DNA from: an uncultured Eubacteriales bacterium
GTDB lineage: Bacteria > Bacillota > Clostridia > Christensenellales > Aristaeellaceae
DNA length: 58,461 nt
Assembly (NCBI GenBank): GCA_902778055.1
Contig: CACYWL010000015.1
Coordinates: 1-58,461, forward strand
Reading direction: 5' to 3'
A program made the translations under genes and the position numbers. A model generated the notes under the pieces. The model had not been told where the DNA came from and did no database searches. It was given only the letters and a program-made list of their open reading frames with translations. Below, piece after piece: positions 31,458 through 40,685 of this stretch. Position 1 is the stretch's first letter, and each line of letters begins with the position of its first letter.

Positions 31458-34400
31458 ATGAAGGGGCATGGGCAGCGAAAAAAAGAGACCGAAGGACGGC
31501 GGCTGAAAGTGCGCGGGGGAAGGCTGATCATCGCTTTCCTCTGCGTTCTGACGGCCGTTCTTTTTTCGGCGGCTTCCGGAACAGCCCGGGCCGCCGGGAA
31601 TGACAGAATGCTGACCCTGATGGTATATATGTGCGGCAGCAATCTGGAGAGTGAAGGCGGCGCCGCAACGGCGGATATGAATGAGATGATTGCCGCGACG
31701 GAGGGCGGAAGCAAAATCACCCTGCTGGTCATGACCGGCGGGGCAAAAAGATGGGCCAACGGATACGAAGCGGACCGCCTCCGGATCTTTGAGATCAGGA
31801 ACGGCAGGCACCGGGAGCTGACCAGCATGGAGCAGGCCGACATGGGGGAGGGGAGAACCCTGACCTCCTTCCTGCGCTTCGGAGCGGAACGTTTTCCTGC
31901 GGAAAACTACGCGCTGATTCTGTGGGATCACGGCGGAGGCCCCTTGGAGGGCGTATGCTGGGATGAGCTTTTCGCGATGAATCATATGCCTCTGCCGGAG
32001 CTTGGGGACGCGATCGCAAGTGCCGGGCTTGGGAAAAAACTGAGCTGGATCGGTTTCGATGCCTGCCTGATGAGCTCCATGGAGGTGGCGGTCGGCCTGG
32101 CCGACACGGCAGAGTACATGATCGCCAGCGAGGAGAAGGAGCCTGCGACCGGATGGAATTACAGCTTTCTCCGGGGAATGACCGGGGAGGAGCCTGCCGG
32201 GGAGATCGGCCGGAAAATCGTGGATGCTTACTTTGAGGGCCAGGAGGAAAGCGGGCAGACGCTTACCCTGGCCTGCACGAATCTGGCGGAGGCGGCCGAG
32301 GCGGCGGGAAAACTGGGTGATTACTTCGAAGACCTTCGGAGCGAAATCACCGAAGAAAGCTTTCCTCAGTTTTCCGGCGCACGGCTGGACGCGACGGCCT
32401 TCGGCCTGGGAGTTACGGGTACCGAGGAGGAGGATAACGGGTACGACCTCGTGGACGCCGGCAGCCTGATCCAGGGCATGACTCAGAACCCGGAGGACCG
32501 GACAGAACTTGAAAATCAACTGGGAGAAGCGGTGGTCTACAGCCGCTCCAACCGGGAGGGAGCGACGGGGCTGACGCTTTATTATCCCCTGGGGAACAAG
32601 AAACAGTATCAGTCCGCGTGGAAGGATGACTATCGGCGGATGAGCCTGATCCCGGGTTATTCCGCGTTCATCCAGTCCTTTGGAACCATCCTGACCGGGG
32701 AGGAGCTCTTCCACTGGCGGGATCTGGCTACGCAGTCCGCCGGCGTGGATGAGGCCGGAAAGTATGTGTTCCGGCTGGAGCTGACAGAGGAGCAGAGGGC
32801 GAATTTTGCGTCCGCACAGCTGATTATCCTGAGGGACAACTGGAGCGGAGACAGATTGGACCAGGCGGTGAACGTGATTTCCGTCGCGCCGGCTGAACTG
32901 GATGAAAACGGTGTACTGACCGGCCGATACGACGGCAGTGCCCTTTATGCGGAAAGCGCCGGGGAAGGCCTGATCGGGCCGCTGAGCGTGCTGCCCGCAG
33001 AGGGCGGAAGAACAGAGGCCGTGGCGGCGGTTTACGTGCCGGAGAACGATTACTCTCTTGGGCGGAATCAGACGGTACTGTACTACCTGGATCCGAAGGA
33101 CCCCTCAGAGACACCGGTCCCCCTGCGCACAGAGGTTCTGGACGAGGCAACGGAGCATTTCACGGGCCGCCTGGCCTTTTCCGAGGATCCCTACCGGATG
33201 GTGATGTTCTGGAACCGAAACCGTGCGTACCCTGAGGAAAAAGACGGCGTGCTGCCGGACTGCTTCCAGTGGGAGAGCGGGACCGTGATCTCGCATATGT
33301 CCCTTCCGCTTCCGGATCAGTGGCGCTTTGTACGGAAAAAGGAGCAGGTGACGGGGAATCAGCTTTACGCCCTGTTCCGGGTGACCGATTCCCAGCAGAA
33401 CACTGTCTGTTCCATCCCGGCTCCGGTCCGGAATCCGAATCTGATTCCCTTCACCGCGTCGCTCTCCGAAGGATCGGAGGAGGCCGGCGCCGGGCTGAAA
33501 CTGGAAGGGAGGGTCAGCCTCGCGGAGCCTCAGTCGGTGAAGCTGACGCTGGAGGCGGAGAACCGCGGAGAAGCGACCGTTTCCTTCTCCGGAAGGGAAC
33601 TTCTCCTCAACGGCACCCGGGAAACCAGTGCTTATTTCTTCGGAACGGATACGGAGCCGGGACAGATCTCGGTCCTGGAATGCCTGATCGGACTCGAGGA
33701 ACTGACGGATCTGAAAGAGATCCGCACGGTCAGCTTCCTGCTGAGACAAACCGATCCGGAGGGCGGCGAAAAAACGGAAAGGGTCTCCTTCGATCTCACG
33801 GGCTGCGACCTGAGCGGACTGCACTTTCCGGAGCCGCTGGGTGAGTCCTCATCGGAAAAGGTCCGCGCGAAGGTGCTGGAGATCAAGCCTAATGCCATAT
33901 ACGGCTTTGATCTGACGTTGCTGATGGAGAATGATGGGGAGAACGCAATCCAGCCTGACGGGCTGACTGTGAACGGATTCCAGCTGAAGGATCCCCTCCT
34001 GCAGACGGTGGGGGCCGGACACAGCCGGGTCTTCCGGATCTGGTGGGCCAACGGGCTGGTGGAGGAAAGTACGGCGCTGGCCGTGCCGGGAATGGAAGAC
34101 GGCTACTACGATACCCGAGTGCTCCGTAATCTGCTGGGCTTGCACGGCCAGAAGAGCATCCGGGAAATCTGCGTCTTCTGGACGGAGGAGGGCGATGCGG
34201 CGGAAAAACAGCATCAGCTGACAGCGGAGCTTGCCAACCCCTGGCCCCTGCAGGAGCAGGAGAAGGTCGGCGCCTGGCTCGAAGTTACACAGATTCTGGA
34301 TCCGGAGGAAGCGGGGCAGGATACGGAGCTGATCCCGCTGATGACGAACGACCGATACCGGATCCTGCTTCGCCGCGTTCTTTTCGGGAAGATGGATCTG

Positions 34401-35486
34401 ATGATCCTGCTTGAGGTGAGCAACCTGACGGAGAATACGCTGCAGCTGACTGCGGATGAAATCACCGTCAATGGAGGCGAGGTGAGCCTTTCTCCGCCCC
34501 TGGAAATGATGTTCTCAGGAATGCCCATTCTGCCCGGGAGCACCCGCGTCTTTGCCGTGGAGCTGGAGAGCTACGGGGCGCTGAGCTCCGGAACGGAAAT
34601 TCGGGAGCTTGTGCTCCCGCTGCGGATGACCGGGGAAAAGCTGGAAACGCCGGCCGGAATCACCTTCCGCACGCCGGCGCGGACGGGCGGAGAGACGCTG
34701 CTCTGGCTGGATGCCGGGCAGATCGAGGTCAGGGAGGGCACTCTGCGGAAACGGACGGGCGGACCGGCCCGGGCCCTGGAGGAGGAGATCCTGCTGGCGG
34801 AGAATGCGGAGGATTACCGCTTCCGGGCGGAGCTTCCTGCTGCCGCAGGAGATCCTCGGGAGATGACGGAGGGACGGGTTCGCATGGTGATCCCCATAGA
34901 GGAAAAATACCTGGGCGTTCTGGCTGAGCAGGACCTGACCCCCGGCGGGGACGGAACCCTGGGTGCCTGGCTGCCGGGCCTTCTGGCCTGCTATACCGGC
35001 CATGAGGAGGATATCCTGCCGCTGCTTTTTCGGCAGTCGAAACCCGAGGGCATTGAGGCGGTCAGCATCTCGCCTCTGATTCTGGAATACTTGAATTTAG
35101 AAGCAATGGAAATGAAGAGAGGCATCGTCAGTGCGATCCGGCTGGAGGCGGATTATGCCTCCGGAGAAGCAAGCGTAACAGGGATGGAAACAGCGGGGGA
35201 TACCTTCGACAGCCAGGAGGAGATGGAAACCGTTTCCTGCTTCCTGCAGCTGATAGATCCCGGAGAAGAGCGGGATGGTCTGCTGCCGTACTTTGACGAC
35301 ATGGCTCCGGTCACGGAATGGTCCATCGGATGGCAGGAGATGATGGAGGAAAAGCCGGTTCGGCTCGAGCTTCGGCCGGTCCGGGAAGAGGATCAGGTAC
35401 AGCTTCTCTTCTCTGTGAAAAAGAAGGACGGAGCCGGCTGCTCCGTGCTTGTGCCGTATCCCTTTGAAAATCGAAGCGGGTCCTGA
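31458..35486 (+). CDS. Large exported clostripain-family (C11) cysteine protease
   Basis: The 1342-residue protein starts with a basic tail and a hydrophobic signal/anchor (about 21-45). The C11 protease domain follows (about 50-430): H158 in LILWDHGGGPLEGV and C203 in GFDACLMSSMEV form the catalytic dyad, and MVYMCGSNLESEGG is the family opening. Clostripain-like enzymes cut after Arg and mature by self-cleavage. The remaining 900 residues have no recognised domain. They look like several beta-sandwich modules (repeated patterns such as LTLEAENRGEATVSF and LLMENDGENAIQPDG) and may bind a surface. The ATG at 31458 follows GGAGGAG. Confidence 0.88.
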   Translation: MKGHGQRKKETEGRRLKVRGGRLIIAFLCVLTAVLFSAASGTARAAGNDRMLTLMVYMCGSNLESEGGAATADMNEMIAATEGGSKITLLVMTGGAKRWANGYEADRLRIFEIRNGRHRELTSMEQADMGEGRTLTSFLRFGAERFPAENYALILWDHGGGPLEGVCWDELFAMNHMPLPELGDAIASAGLGKKLSWIGFDACLMSSMEVAVGLADTAEYMIASEEKEPATGWNYSFLRGMTGEEPAGEIGRKIVDAYFEGQEESGQTLTLACTNLAEAAEAAGKLGDYFEDLRSEITEESFPQFSGARLDATAFGLGVTGTEEEDNGYDLVDAGSLIQGMTQNPEDRTELENQLGEAVVYSRSNREGATGLTLYYPLGNKKQYQSAWKDDYRRMSLIPGYSAFIQSFGTILTGEELFHWRDLATQSAGVDEAGKYVFRLELTEEQRANFASAQLIILRDNWSGDRLDQAVNVISVAPAELDENGVLTGRYDGSALYAESAGEGLIGPLSVLPAEGGRTEAVAAVYVPENDYSLGRNQTVLYYLDPKDPSETPVPLRTEVLDEATEHFTGRLAFSEDPYRMVMFWNRNRAYPEEKDGVLPDCFQWESGTVISHMSLPLPDQWRFVRKKEQVTGNQLYALFRVTDSQQNTVCSIPAPVRNPNLIPFTASLSEGSEEAGAGLKLEGRVSLAEPQSVKLTLEAENRGEATVSFSGRELLLNGTRETSAYFFGTDTEPGQISVLECLIGLEELTDLKEIRTVSFLLRQTDPEGGEKTERVSFDLTGCDLSGLHFPEPLGESSSEKVRAKVLEIKPNAIYGFDLTLLMENDGENAIQPDGLTVNGFQLKDPLLQTVGAGHSRVFRIWWANGLVEESTALAVPGMEDGYYDTRVLRNLLGLHGQKSIREICVFWTEEGDAAEKQHQLTAELANPWPLQEQEKVGAWLEVTQILDPEEAGQDTELIPLMTNDRYRILLRRVLFGKMDLMILLEVSNLTENTLQLTADEITVNGGEVSLSPPLEMMFSGMPILPGSTRVFAVELESYGALSSGTEIRELVLPLRMTGEKLETPAGITFRTPARTGGETLLWLDAGQIEVREGTLRKRTGGPARALEEEILLAENAEDYRFRAELPAAAGDPREMTEGRVRMVIPIEEKYLGVLAEQDLTPGGDGTLGAWLPGLLACYTGHEEDILPLLFRQSKPEGIEAVSISPLILEYLNLEAMEMKRGIVSAIRLEADYASGEASVTGMETAGDTFDSQEEMETVSCFLQLIDPGEERDGLLPYFDDMAPVTEWSIGWQEMMEEKPVRLELRPVREEDQVQLLFSVKKKDGAGCSVLVPYPFENRSGS

Positions 35487-35584
35487 CGGAACTTTTCCGA
35501 TCCGCTGACAGTCCAAAGAATGAAAGACCGGAAGACGCCTCAGGGCGCGGCCGGCAAAATCACACATGACGGAGGAGAAGCAGG

Positions 35585-36721
35585 ATGAAAAGGAAAAGAG
35601 GAAGCAGGATCCAACTCGTATGCGGTTTACTGGCGGTGCTGATGCTCTGCGGCGCGGCCGGGGTCTCCGGCGCCGAGATTATCCACTGTGACCCGAATCA
35701 TGGGGATCACGAGTTCAGCGGTAATACGTGCACGGTCTGCGGGTGGATGAAGCCGGGGTTCTATATGGACGGCGAAATGGTGCTGGATTGGGAAGAACTC
35801 AAGAGCATGGGCTATGTGAAGGTTGATGAAAGCGGACGCCTCGTGGACGTGGAGGGCAACCTGGACGGAAAGCTGGTCATCGACGAAGAGGTGACCCGGA
35901 TGGACGGGAACTTTTATCCGCTGTTCTCCGGTTCGCCCCTGCAGGAAGTCTGGATCCCGCGAACCGTGACGGAGCTGGGGCGGTATCTGATCTCCAGAAC
36001 CGCCATCAGGGAGGTTCGGCTCTTCTGCCCGGTGACAAAGCTGGAAGACGATGCGTTCAGCGAATCTCTGAATGATCAGGGACACCTGGAGCATGTCTGG
36101 CTGCCGGATACGCTGACGGAGATTGGACACGGCGCCTTCTACGAATGCACTGCCCTTCAGGAACTGGAGCTTCCGGATACGGTGGAGAAGCTGGGAGGCT
36201 CCATGCTGTATGATTCCGGGCTGCAGCAGATGAAGATTCCGTCCCGCCTGAGGGATGCCTCGTCCGCCTTCTACAGCTGCCAACTGCAGGAAATTGTCCT
36301 TCCGGAAACGGTGGAGCGGCTTGGACAGCAGGGCTTCTGCTACTGCGACGCGAAAACCGTCGATCTGTCGAAAACGCAGATCACCGTGCTGCCGGATCAG
36401 TGCTTTCAGTACTGCAAGAAGCTGGAGACTCTCATTCTCCCGCAGGGGCTGGAGGCCTTCGGCTGGGCCTGCTTCGCGGACAACTACGCTCTGAAGAGAC
36501 TGGTGCTGCCAGACGGCTTTACCAGCATGGGAAACTCCTGGTTTGATTATGTGGAGGAGCTGGTCTGGCCGGTTTCCCTGATCGATGTGAACGGATTCGG
36601 ACCCGGAAACTTGAAGACAATCTATTACCGGGGCACGGAAAAACAGTGGATGCTCAACGGAGCCAACAGCAAATGGGACATGAGCGGGATCACCGTGATC
36701 TGCAATTATACCGGGGACTAA
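35585..36721 (+). CDS. Exported BspA-type leucine-rich repeat protein
   Basis: A signal peptide (VCGLLAVLMLCGAAGVSG) leads into a short Cys/His segment (IHCDPNHGDHEF, then CTVCGW) and about nine LRR_5-type repeats of 20-23 residues, such as LQEVWIPRTVTELG, LEHVWLPDTLTEIGHGAF, LQELELPDTVEKLGG and LETLILPQGLEAFGWACF. BspA-like proteins bind host or neighbour surface ligands, and many are of unknown role. It ends with a TIYYRGTEKQW motif often seen in these proteins. It follows the C11 protease by about 100 bases and has an AGGAGAAGCAGG ribosome site. There is no sorting signal. Confidence 0.87.
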   Translation: MKRKRGSRIQLVCGLLAVLMLCGAAGVSGAEIIHCDPNHGDHEFSGNTCTVCGWMKPGFYMDGEMVLDWEELKSMGYVKVDESGRLVDVEGNLDGKLVIDEEVTRMDGNFYPLFSGSPLQEVWIPRTVTELGRYLISRTAIREVRLFCPVTKLEDDAFSESLNDQGHLEHVWLPDTLTEIGHGAFYECTALQELELPDTVEKLGGSMLYDSGLQQMKIPSRLRDASSAFYSCQLQEIVLPETVERLGQQGFCYCDAKTVDLSKTQITVLPDQCFQYCKKLETLILPQGLEAFGWACFADNYALKRLVLPDGFTSMGNSWFDYVEELVWPVSLIDVNGFGPGNLKTIYYRGTEKQWMLNGANSKWDMSGITVICNYTGD

Positions 36722-37053
36722 GACCTTCTGCGATGTCCCGGAGAAATGCTTTATCTGAATCCGCTCCTGTGTCAGTGCGTCTTCCGGTCTTCAGCGAATG
36801 AGCGGCGCATCTTTTTATCAAAATCGATGGATCGGGCCAGGTCAAAACAGTAATCCATGAATATCTTGACTGCCGGTTGCAGGCTTTTTTCTGTTCCCTG
36901 CAGAACATATAATTAACTGAAAGAGGATGTATCGTTTTATGCCCGGACGAACATTTACCACAGAATACTGACGTTTCAAAATCTACCGGCAGGCGACTGG
37001 TCTTTCTTGCAAAAACGAGGGACACGGATTAGATTCTAACCGGAGGTGAGGGA
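36722..37053. other. Intergenic stretch, AT-richer, with a gene remnant
   Basis: These 332 bases hold no intact gene. They are visibly richer in A and T than the surroundings. A short reverse reading frame at 36772-36912 looks like the end of a lost regulator gene (listed separately). A TATAAT at 36908-36913 has no convincing -35 partner. The last bases hold the GGAGG site of the next gene. Confidence 0.6.
36772..36912 (-). pseudogene. Possible C-terminal remnant of a LysR-type regulator
   Basis: An open reverse frame of 46 codons ends in TGA and is closed upstream by a TAA without a start. Its product runs LYVLQGTEKSLQPAVKIFM, then DYCFDLARSIDFDKKMRRSF. The LQPAVKIFMDYC part resembles the last helix of LysR substrate-binding domains, where a similar SPAxxxFxxF pattern is usual. 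The match is short and from memory, so it could be chance. Confidence 0.3.
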
Positions 37054-38370
37054 ATGCAGGATTTTGAATTCGGCAACCGCCTTTGCCGGCTCAGGCAGAA
37101 GGCACAGCTGTCCCAGACTCAGCTGGGTGAAAAGGTGGGCGTGAGCAATAAAGCCGTGTCGAAATGGGAAAACGGCAAGGCAAAGCCGGGACTGGATGTC
37201 GTGAGCAGGCTGGCGGATGCTCTTGGCGTTTCCCTGGATGAACTGCTGCATGCAGCTCCGGAGGAAAAGAAAATTACGAAAATCGTGATTACCGGCGGCC
37301 CCTGCGCAGGGAAAACAACAGCCATGAGCTGGATACAGAATGCTTTTACCAAACTGGGTTACGGGGTGCTGTTTGTGGATGAAACCGCCACACAGCTGAT
37401 TACCGGCGGAGCGGCGCCGTGGCTCAATGCCTCCAACAGGGATTTCCAATGGCATCTGATCCAATTGCAGAAAGCAAAGGAAAACGCATTTGAAGAAATC
37501 GCCCGAACGATGACGAGTGACAGGATTCTCATTGTCTGCGACCGGGCGGCCATGGATAACTGCGCCTACATGACGGATCAGGAATTTAGCTGGGTGCTCA
37601 GAAAGCTGCAGACCAACAAGGTGGCGCTGCGCGATCAGTACGATGCGGTGTTCCACCTGGTTACGGCCGCCAAGGGAGCGGAGAAGTACTATACTCTGGC
37701 GAACAATCAGGCGCGGACGGAAACGGTGGAGGAGGCCACGGCCCTCGATGACAGGCTGATTGCGGCCTGGACGGGGCATCCGCACCTTCGGGTGATTGAT
37801 AATTCCACCAGCTTTGATGAAAAGATGTTTCGCCTCATCCGTGAAATCACCGTCTTCCTGGGAGAACCAAGCCCCATGGAGATTGAACGGAAGTTCCTGA
37901 TTGAACGGCCGAGCCTCCGTATGCTGGAGGAACTGCCCCACTGCGAGCGTGTGGACATCATTCAGACTTATCTGAAAACAGATGAGGATGCATCGGAAGT
38001 GCGTGTCCGCCAGCGCGGAGTCAATGGCCATTATATCTACTTCAAAACAAGAAAAAAGAAGCTCAGCGACATGAAACGGGTGGAAGAGGAAGAACGGCTG
38101 ACTCAGGAGGAATATCTTTCCCTGCTGGTGAAGGCCGATCCCGCTTACCGTCCGATCCACAAGGAACGTTACTGCCTGAGCGAAAACGGCTTTTATTATG
38201 AAATCGACATTTATCCGGAATGGCCGGACAAGGCGATTATGGAGATTGAGCTTCACAGCGAGAAACAGAAAATTGTGTTTCCGGAAGGAATCAACGTGAT
38301 TCGCGAAGTGACGGACAACCCTGAATACTCCAACCGTGAAATCGCAAAGATCAGAGAGAGAGGATCATGA
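37054..38370 (+). CDS. XRE regulator - P-loop kinase-like - CYTH fusion
   Basis: The 438-residue protein has three parts. Residues 1-72 are an XRE helix-turn-helix (LSQTQLGEKVGVSNKAVSKWE). Residues 76-270 are a P-loop domain of the AAA_28/NadR-like kind, with Walker A ITGGPCAGKTTAM, VDETATQLI and CDRAAMDNCAYM. Residues 275-438 are a CYTH/TTM domain, whose MEIERKFLI start and later EVRVRQR, YFKTRKKK and EIELHS strands supply the metal and triphosphate ligands. CYTH domains bind triphosphates or cAMP-like products. AAA_28-CYTH pairs are known, but a DNA-binding start is less usual. It begins behind CGGAGGTGAGGG and overlaps the next gene. Confidence 0.88.
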   Translation: MQDFEFGNRLCRLRQKAQLSQTQLGEKVGVSNKAVSKWENGKAKPGLDVVSRLADALGVSLDELLHAAPEEKKITKIVITGGPCAGKTTAMSWIQNAFTKLGYGVLFVDETATQLITGGAAPWLNASNRDFQWHLIQLQKAKENAFEEIARTMTSDRILIVCDRAAMDNCAYMTDQEFSWVLRKLQTNKVALRDQYDAVFHLVTAAKGAEKYYTLANNQARTETVEEATALDDRLIAAWTGHPHLRVIDNSTSFDEKMFRLIREITVFLGEPSPMEIERKFLIERPSLRMLEELPHCERVDIIQTYLKTDEDASEVRVRQRGVNGHYIYFKTRKKKLSDMKRVEEEERLTQEEYLSLLVKADPAYRPIHKERYCLSENGFYYEIDIYPEWPDKAIMEIELHSEKQKIVFPEGINVIREVTDNPEYSNREIAKIRERGS

Positions 38371-39908
38371 TGAGGCGAAGAATCAAACAGGCAGCCACGC
38401 TGCTGGCCGGAGTGCTTTTGATGACGGGATTCGCGAAAGGGGACAGCGGGATGAAGACGATCACGGTGGATCCGGCGGATGCTTCCCAGGTGAACGGCGG
38501 CGTCTTTGAAGGGTGGGGAACGAGCCTTTGCTGGTGGGCCAACCGGATCGGATACTCCGATGTGCTTGCTCAGCTTGCTGCGGAGGCTTTCTGCGATCCG
38601 GAAAAGGGTCTTGGTCTGAACATCCTGCGATACAACATCGGCGGGGGAGACGATCCCAGCCATGATCATATCACCCGGACCGATTCCATGATGCCGGGTT
38701 TCTGGAAAAATCCCAGGGTTTTCCCGATAACGGGGGCCTGCGTCTGGGACTATGACTGGACGCAGGACGCAAACCAGCGCAATGTCCTGGAAAAGTGCAT
38801 GGATGTCTATGGGGACGGCATGCTGGTGGAAGCCTTTTCAAATTCTCCGCCCTATTTCATGACGGAATCCGGATGCAGCTCCGGGGCGAAAATGCCCTTC
38901 AAGAACAATCTGAAGGAAAACGCGTACGAAGCCTTCGCGAAATACCTGGCGGATGTGACTGAGCATTTCGCAAAGGAATGGGGAATCCGGTTCCAGAGCA
39001 TTTCCCCGATGAACGAGCCGAACACTTCCTACTGGCAGGCTTTCAGCAAGAAGCAGGAGGGCTGCCATTTCGACCCCGGCCCTTCCCAGTCCAGGATTCT
39101 TGTTGCCCTTGCGAATGAGCTGAAGCTCAGGGGCTTGGGCGATATCCGGATTTCGGGAACGGATGAAACCAGCATCGATACCCAGACGCTTTCGCTGACA
39201 CAGCTTTCGGACGAAGCACTGGCCGTGATCAGCCGGGTGGACACCCATTCCTACGCGGGATCCGGCCGGGAATTTCTGCGCAGCCAGACCCTGCTGAGAG
39301 GAAAGAACCTCTGGATGTCGGAAGTGGACGGAGGCGATACCATGGGACGGAACGCCGGAGAAATGGGCGCTGCGCTCTGGCTGGCCGGCCGGATCACCGA
39401 GGATCTGAACGGCCTGACGCCCTCCGCCTGGATTCTGTGGCAGGTGATCGACAGCCATATCTGCCGGAACGGGTACCTCGGCCGGAAGGATACGGGCATG
39501 GTGAATACGGAAGGCGGCTACTGGGGTACGGCGGTGGCGGATCACGACCGGGAAGAGCTGATACTGACCATGAAGTATTATGCGCTGGGGCAGTACACCC
39601 GCTACATTCGTCCGGGCAGCAGGCTGATCGCGGTGAAGGGGCCGGCCGTTGCGGCGATCGACGACCGGCAGGATCTGACGCTGGTCCTCTATAATACCGA
39701 ACCGGAGGAGCAGCCCGTGCAGATTGATCTGTCCGCCTTCGGGGACGCATATCCGGCGGGAAGGACAGTCCGCCGGATCCGGACCTCCGGAACCATTGCG
39801 CAGGGGGAGCACTGGACGGAGCTTCCGGCAGAGACAACCGATGAAAAGGGACTGAAAACCGTGCTGGCCCCCCATTCCATCACGACCTTCCAGATTGCAG
39901 GAAAATAA
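38367..39908 (+). CDS. Exported glycoside hydrolase family 30 (endo-beta-1,6-galactanase-like)
   Basis: The 513-residue enzyme begins with a signal peptide (TLLAGVLLMTGFAKG). The GH30 opening reads NGGVFEGWGTSLCWWANR. The catalytic residues are the acid/base E217 in ISPMNEPN and the nucleophile E319 in LWMSEVDGGD. A C-terminal beta-sandwich (about 400-513) completes the fold. The GWGTSLCWWA and GGDDPSHDH segments resemble subfamily 5 endo-beta-1,6-galactanases, which act on arabinogalactan side chains. Its ATG overlaps the stop of the CYTH fusion by four bases, so the two are coupled. Exact substrate is inferred. Confidence 0.88.
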   Translation: MMRRRIKQAATLLAGVLLMTGFAKGDSGMKTITVDPADASQVNGGVFEGWGTSLCWWANRIGYSDVLAQLAAEAFCDPEKGLGLNILRYNIGGGDDPSHDHITRTDSMMPGFWKNPRVFPITGACVWDYDWTQDANQRNVLEKCMDVYGDGMLVEAFSNSPPYFMTESGCSSGAKMPFKNNLKENAYEAFAKYLADVTEHFAKEWGIRFQSISPMNEPNTSYWQAFSKKQEGCHFDPGPSQSRILVALANELKLRGLGDIRISGTDETSIDTQTLSLTQLSDEALAVISRVDTHSYAGSGREFLRSQTLLRGKNLWMSEVDGGDTMGRNAGEMGAALWLAGRITEDLNGLTPSAWILWQVIDSHICRNGYLGRKDTGMVNTEGGYWGTAVADHDREELILTMKYYALGQYTRYIRPGSRLIAVKGPAVAAIDDRQDLTLVLYNTEPEEQPVQIDLSAFGDAYPAGRTVRRIRTSGTIAQGEHWTELPAETTDEKGLKTVLAPHSITTFQIAGK

Positions 39909-40014
39909 CGGAAACAGGGGAACTTTTCGGAGCAGGGACCGTCAGACAGAACGTAAGGGGACAGGATGAGATTTCATCCTGAGGAATACAGGACGGAAAC
40001 GGGAGGGCTCGGAA

Positions 40015-40608
40015 ATGAAAAGGATTCTTTGTATGGTGCTGGCTCTTTGCCTCTGTTTATGCTGCACGGGAGCGCTTGCGGGCGGATGGACGGTTCCCAA
40101 CAATCACGGCTCGTCAGGAAGCGGGAGCAGCCAGTCTTCCTACAGTGTGCGGGTTCAGCTGATTGATGATCTGGCGACGCGCAGCGGCCCTTCCACAAGC
40201 TATACGGGATGCGGCTCCTACAAGATGAAGGGCCAGTACGTGACGGCCCTTTCCAGAGCCTATGACGGCGGCGGCGTAATGTGGGTTGAGATTGAGTTTT
40301 CGTATGGAGGAGGCTATCGGAGAGCCTGGACCGGAGCCAAAAGACTGGATATCAGCGCAAACCAGCTGAAGAACCTCCCGGAGCAGGATTCGTATTCCTA
40401 TATCGGTTACGGGACGGTGAACGCGAGAGTGGCCCCGAGATTCGGACCGGACAGCATTTTCTCCACCTACGGTGACCGGGATTACCGCAATGGAGACCGC
40501 GTGGCGGTGATTGCCTCCGAGAACGGTTATTATATGGTGGAAAGCTATTACACGGACGGGAACATCCTGAGAAGCTGGATCCCCGCCGGCAATGTGAATC
40601 TGGACTGA
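40015..40608 (+). CDS. Small exported protein with SH3-like repeats
   Basis: A 197-residue protein with a Cys-rich signal peptide (MVLALCLCLCCTGALA, likely cut before GGW). A Ser/Gly-rich linker follows. Two SH3b-like modules are visible by their RSGPSTSYTGCGSY and ARVAPRFGPDSIF signatures (form TRxGPSxxY), about residues 50-120 and 130-195. Bacterial SH3 domains often bind peptidoglycan. The specific role is unknown. The ATG follows GGGAGGGCTCGG. A terminator lies after the gene. Confidence 0.8.
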   Translation: MKRILCMVLALCLCLCCTGALAGGWTVPNNHGSSGSGSSQSSYSVRVQLIDDLATRSGPSTSYTGCGSYKMKGQYVTALSRAYDGGGVMWVEIEFSYGGGYRRAWTGAKRLDISANQLKNLPEQDSYSYIGYGTVNARVAPRFGPDSIFSTYGDRDYRNGDRVAVIASENGYYMVESYYTDGNILRSWIPAGNVNLD

Positions 40609-40652
40609 CAGAAGGGAACGGAAAACCATATATCCGAAGGGAAGACCATTTC

Positions 40653-40685
40653 GGGGATGCCGTCAGAACGGCATCCCCGTTTCTT
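40653..40685 (+). terminator. Terminator overlapping the end of a convergent gene
   Basis: GGGGATGCCG and CGGCATCCCC flank a TCAGAA loop and are followed by GTTTCTT. The 3' arm lies inside the last codons of the reverse gene ending at 40663. Confidence 0.8.

Noticed and set aside
36865..36913. TTGACT and TATAAT as promoter of the CYTH fusion
   Set aside because: The boxes are 36 bases apart, far beyond the 16-18 expected, and no better -35 is seen for the TATAAT.
36690..37025. Reverse frame of 111 codons in the gap
   Set aside because: It has no ribosome site or known domain and is out of frame with the LysR-like fragment.
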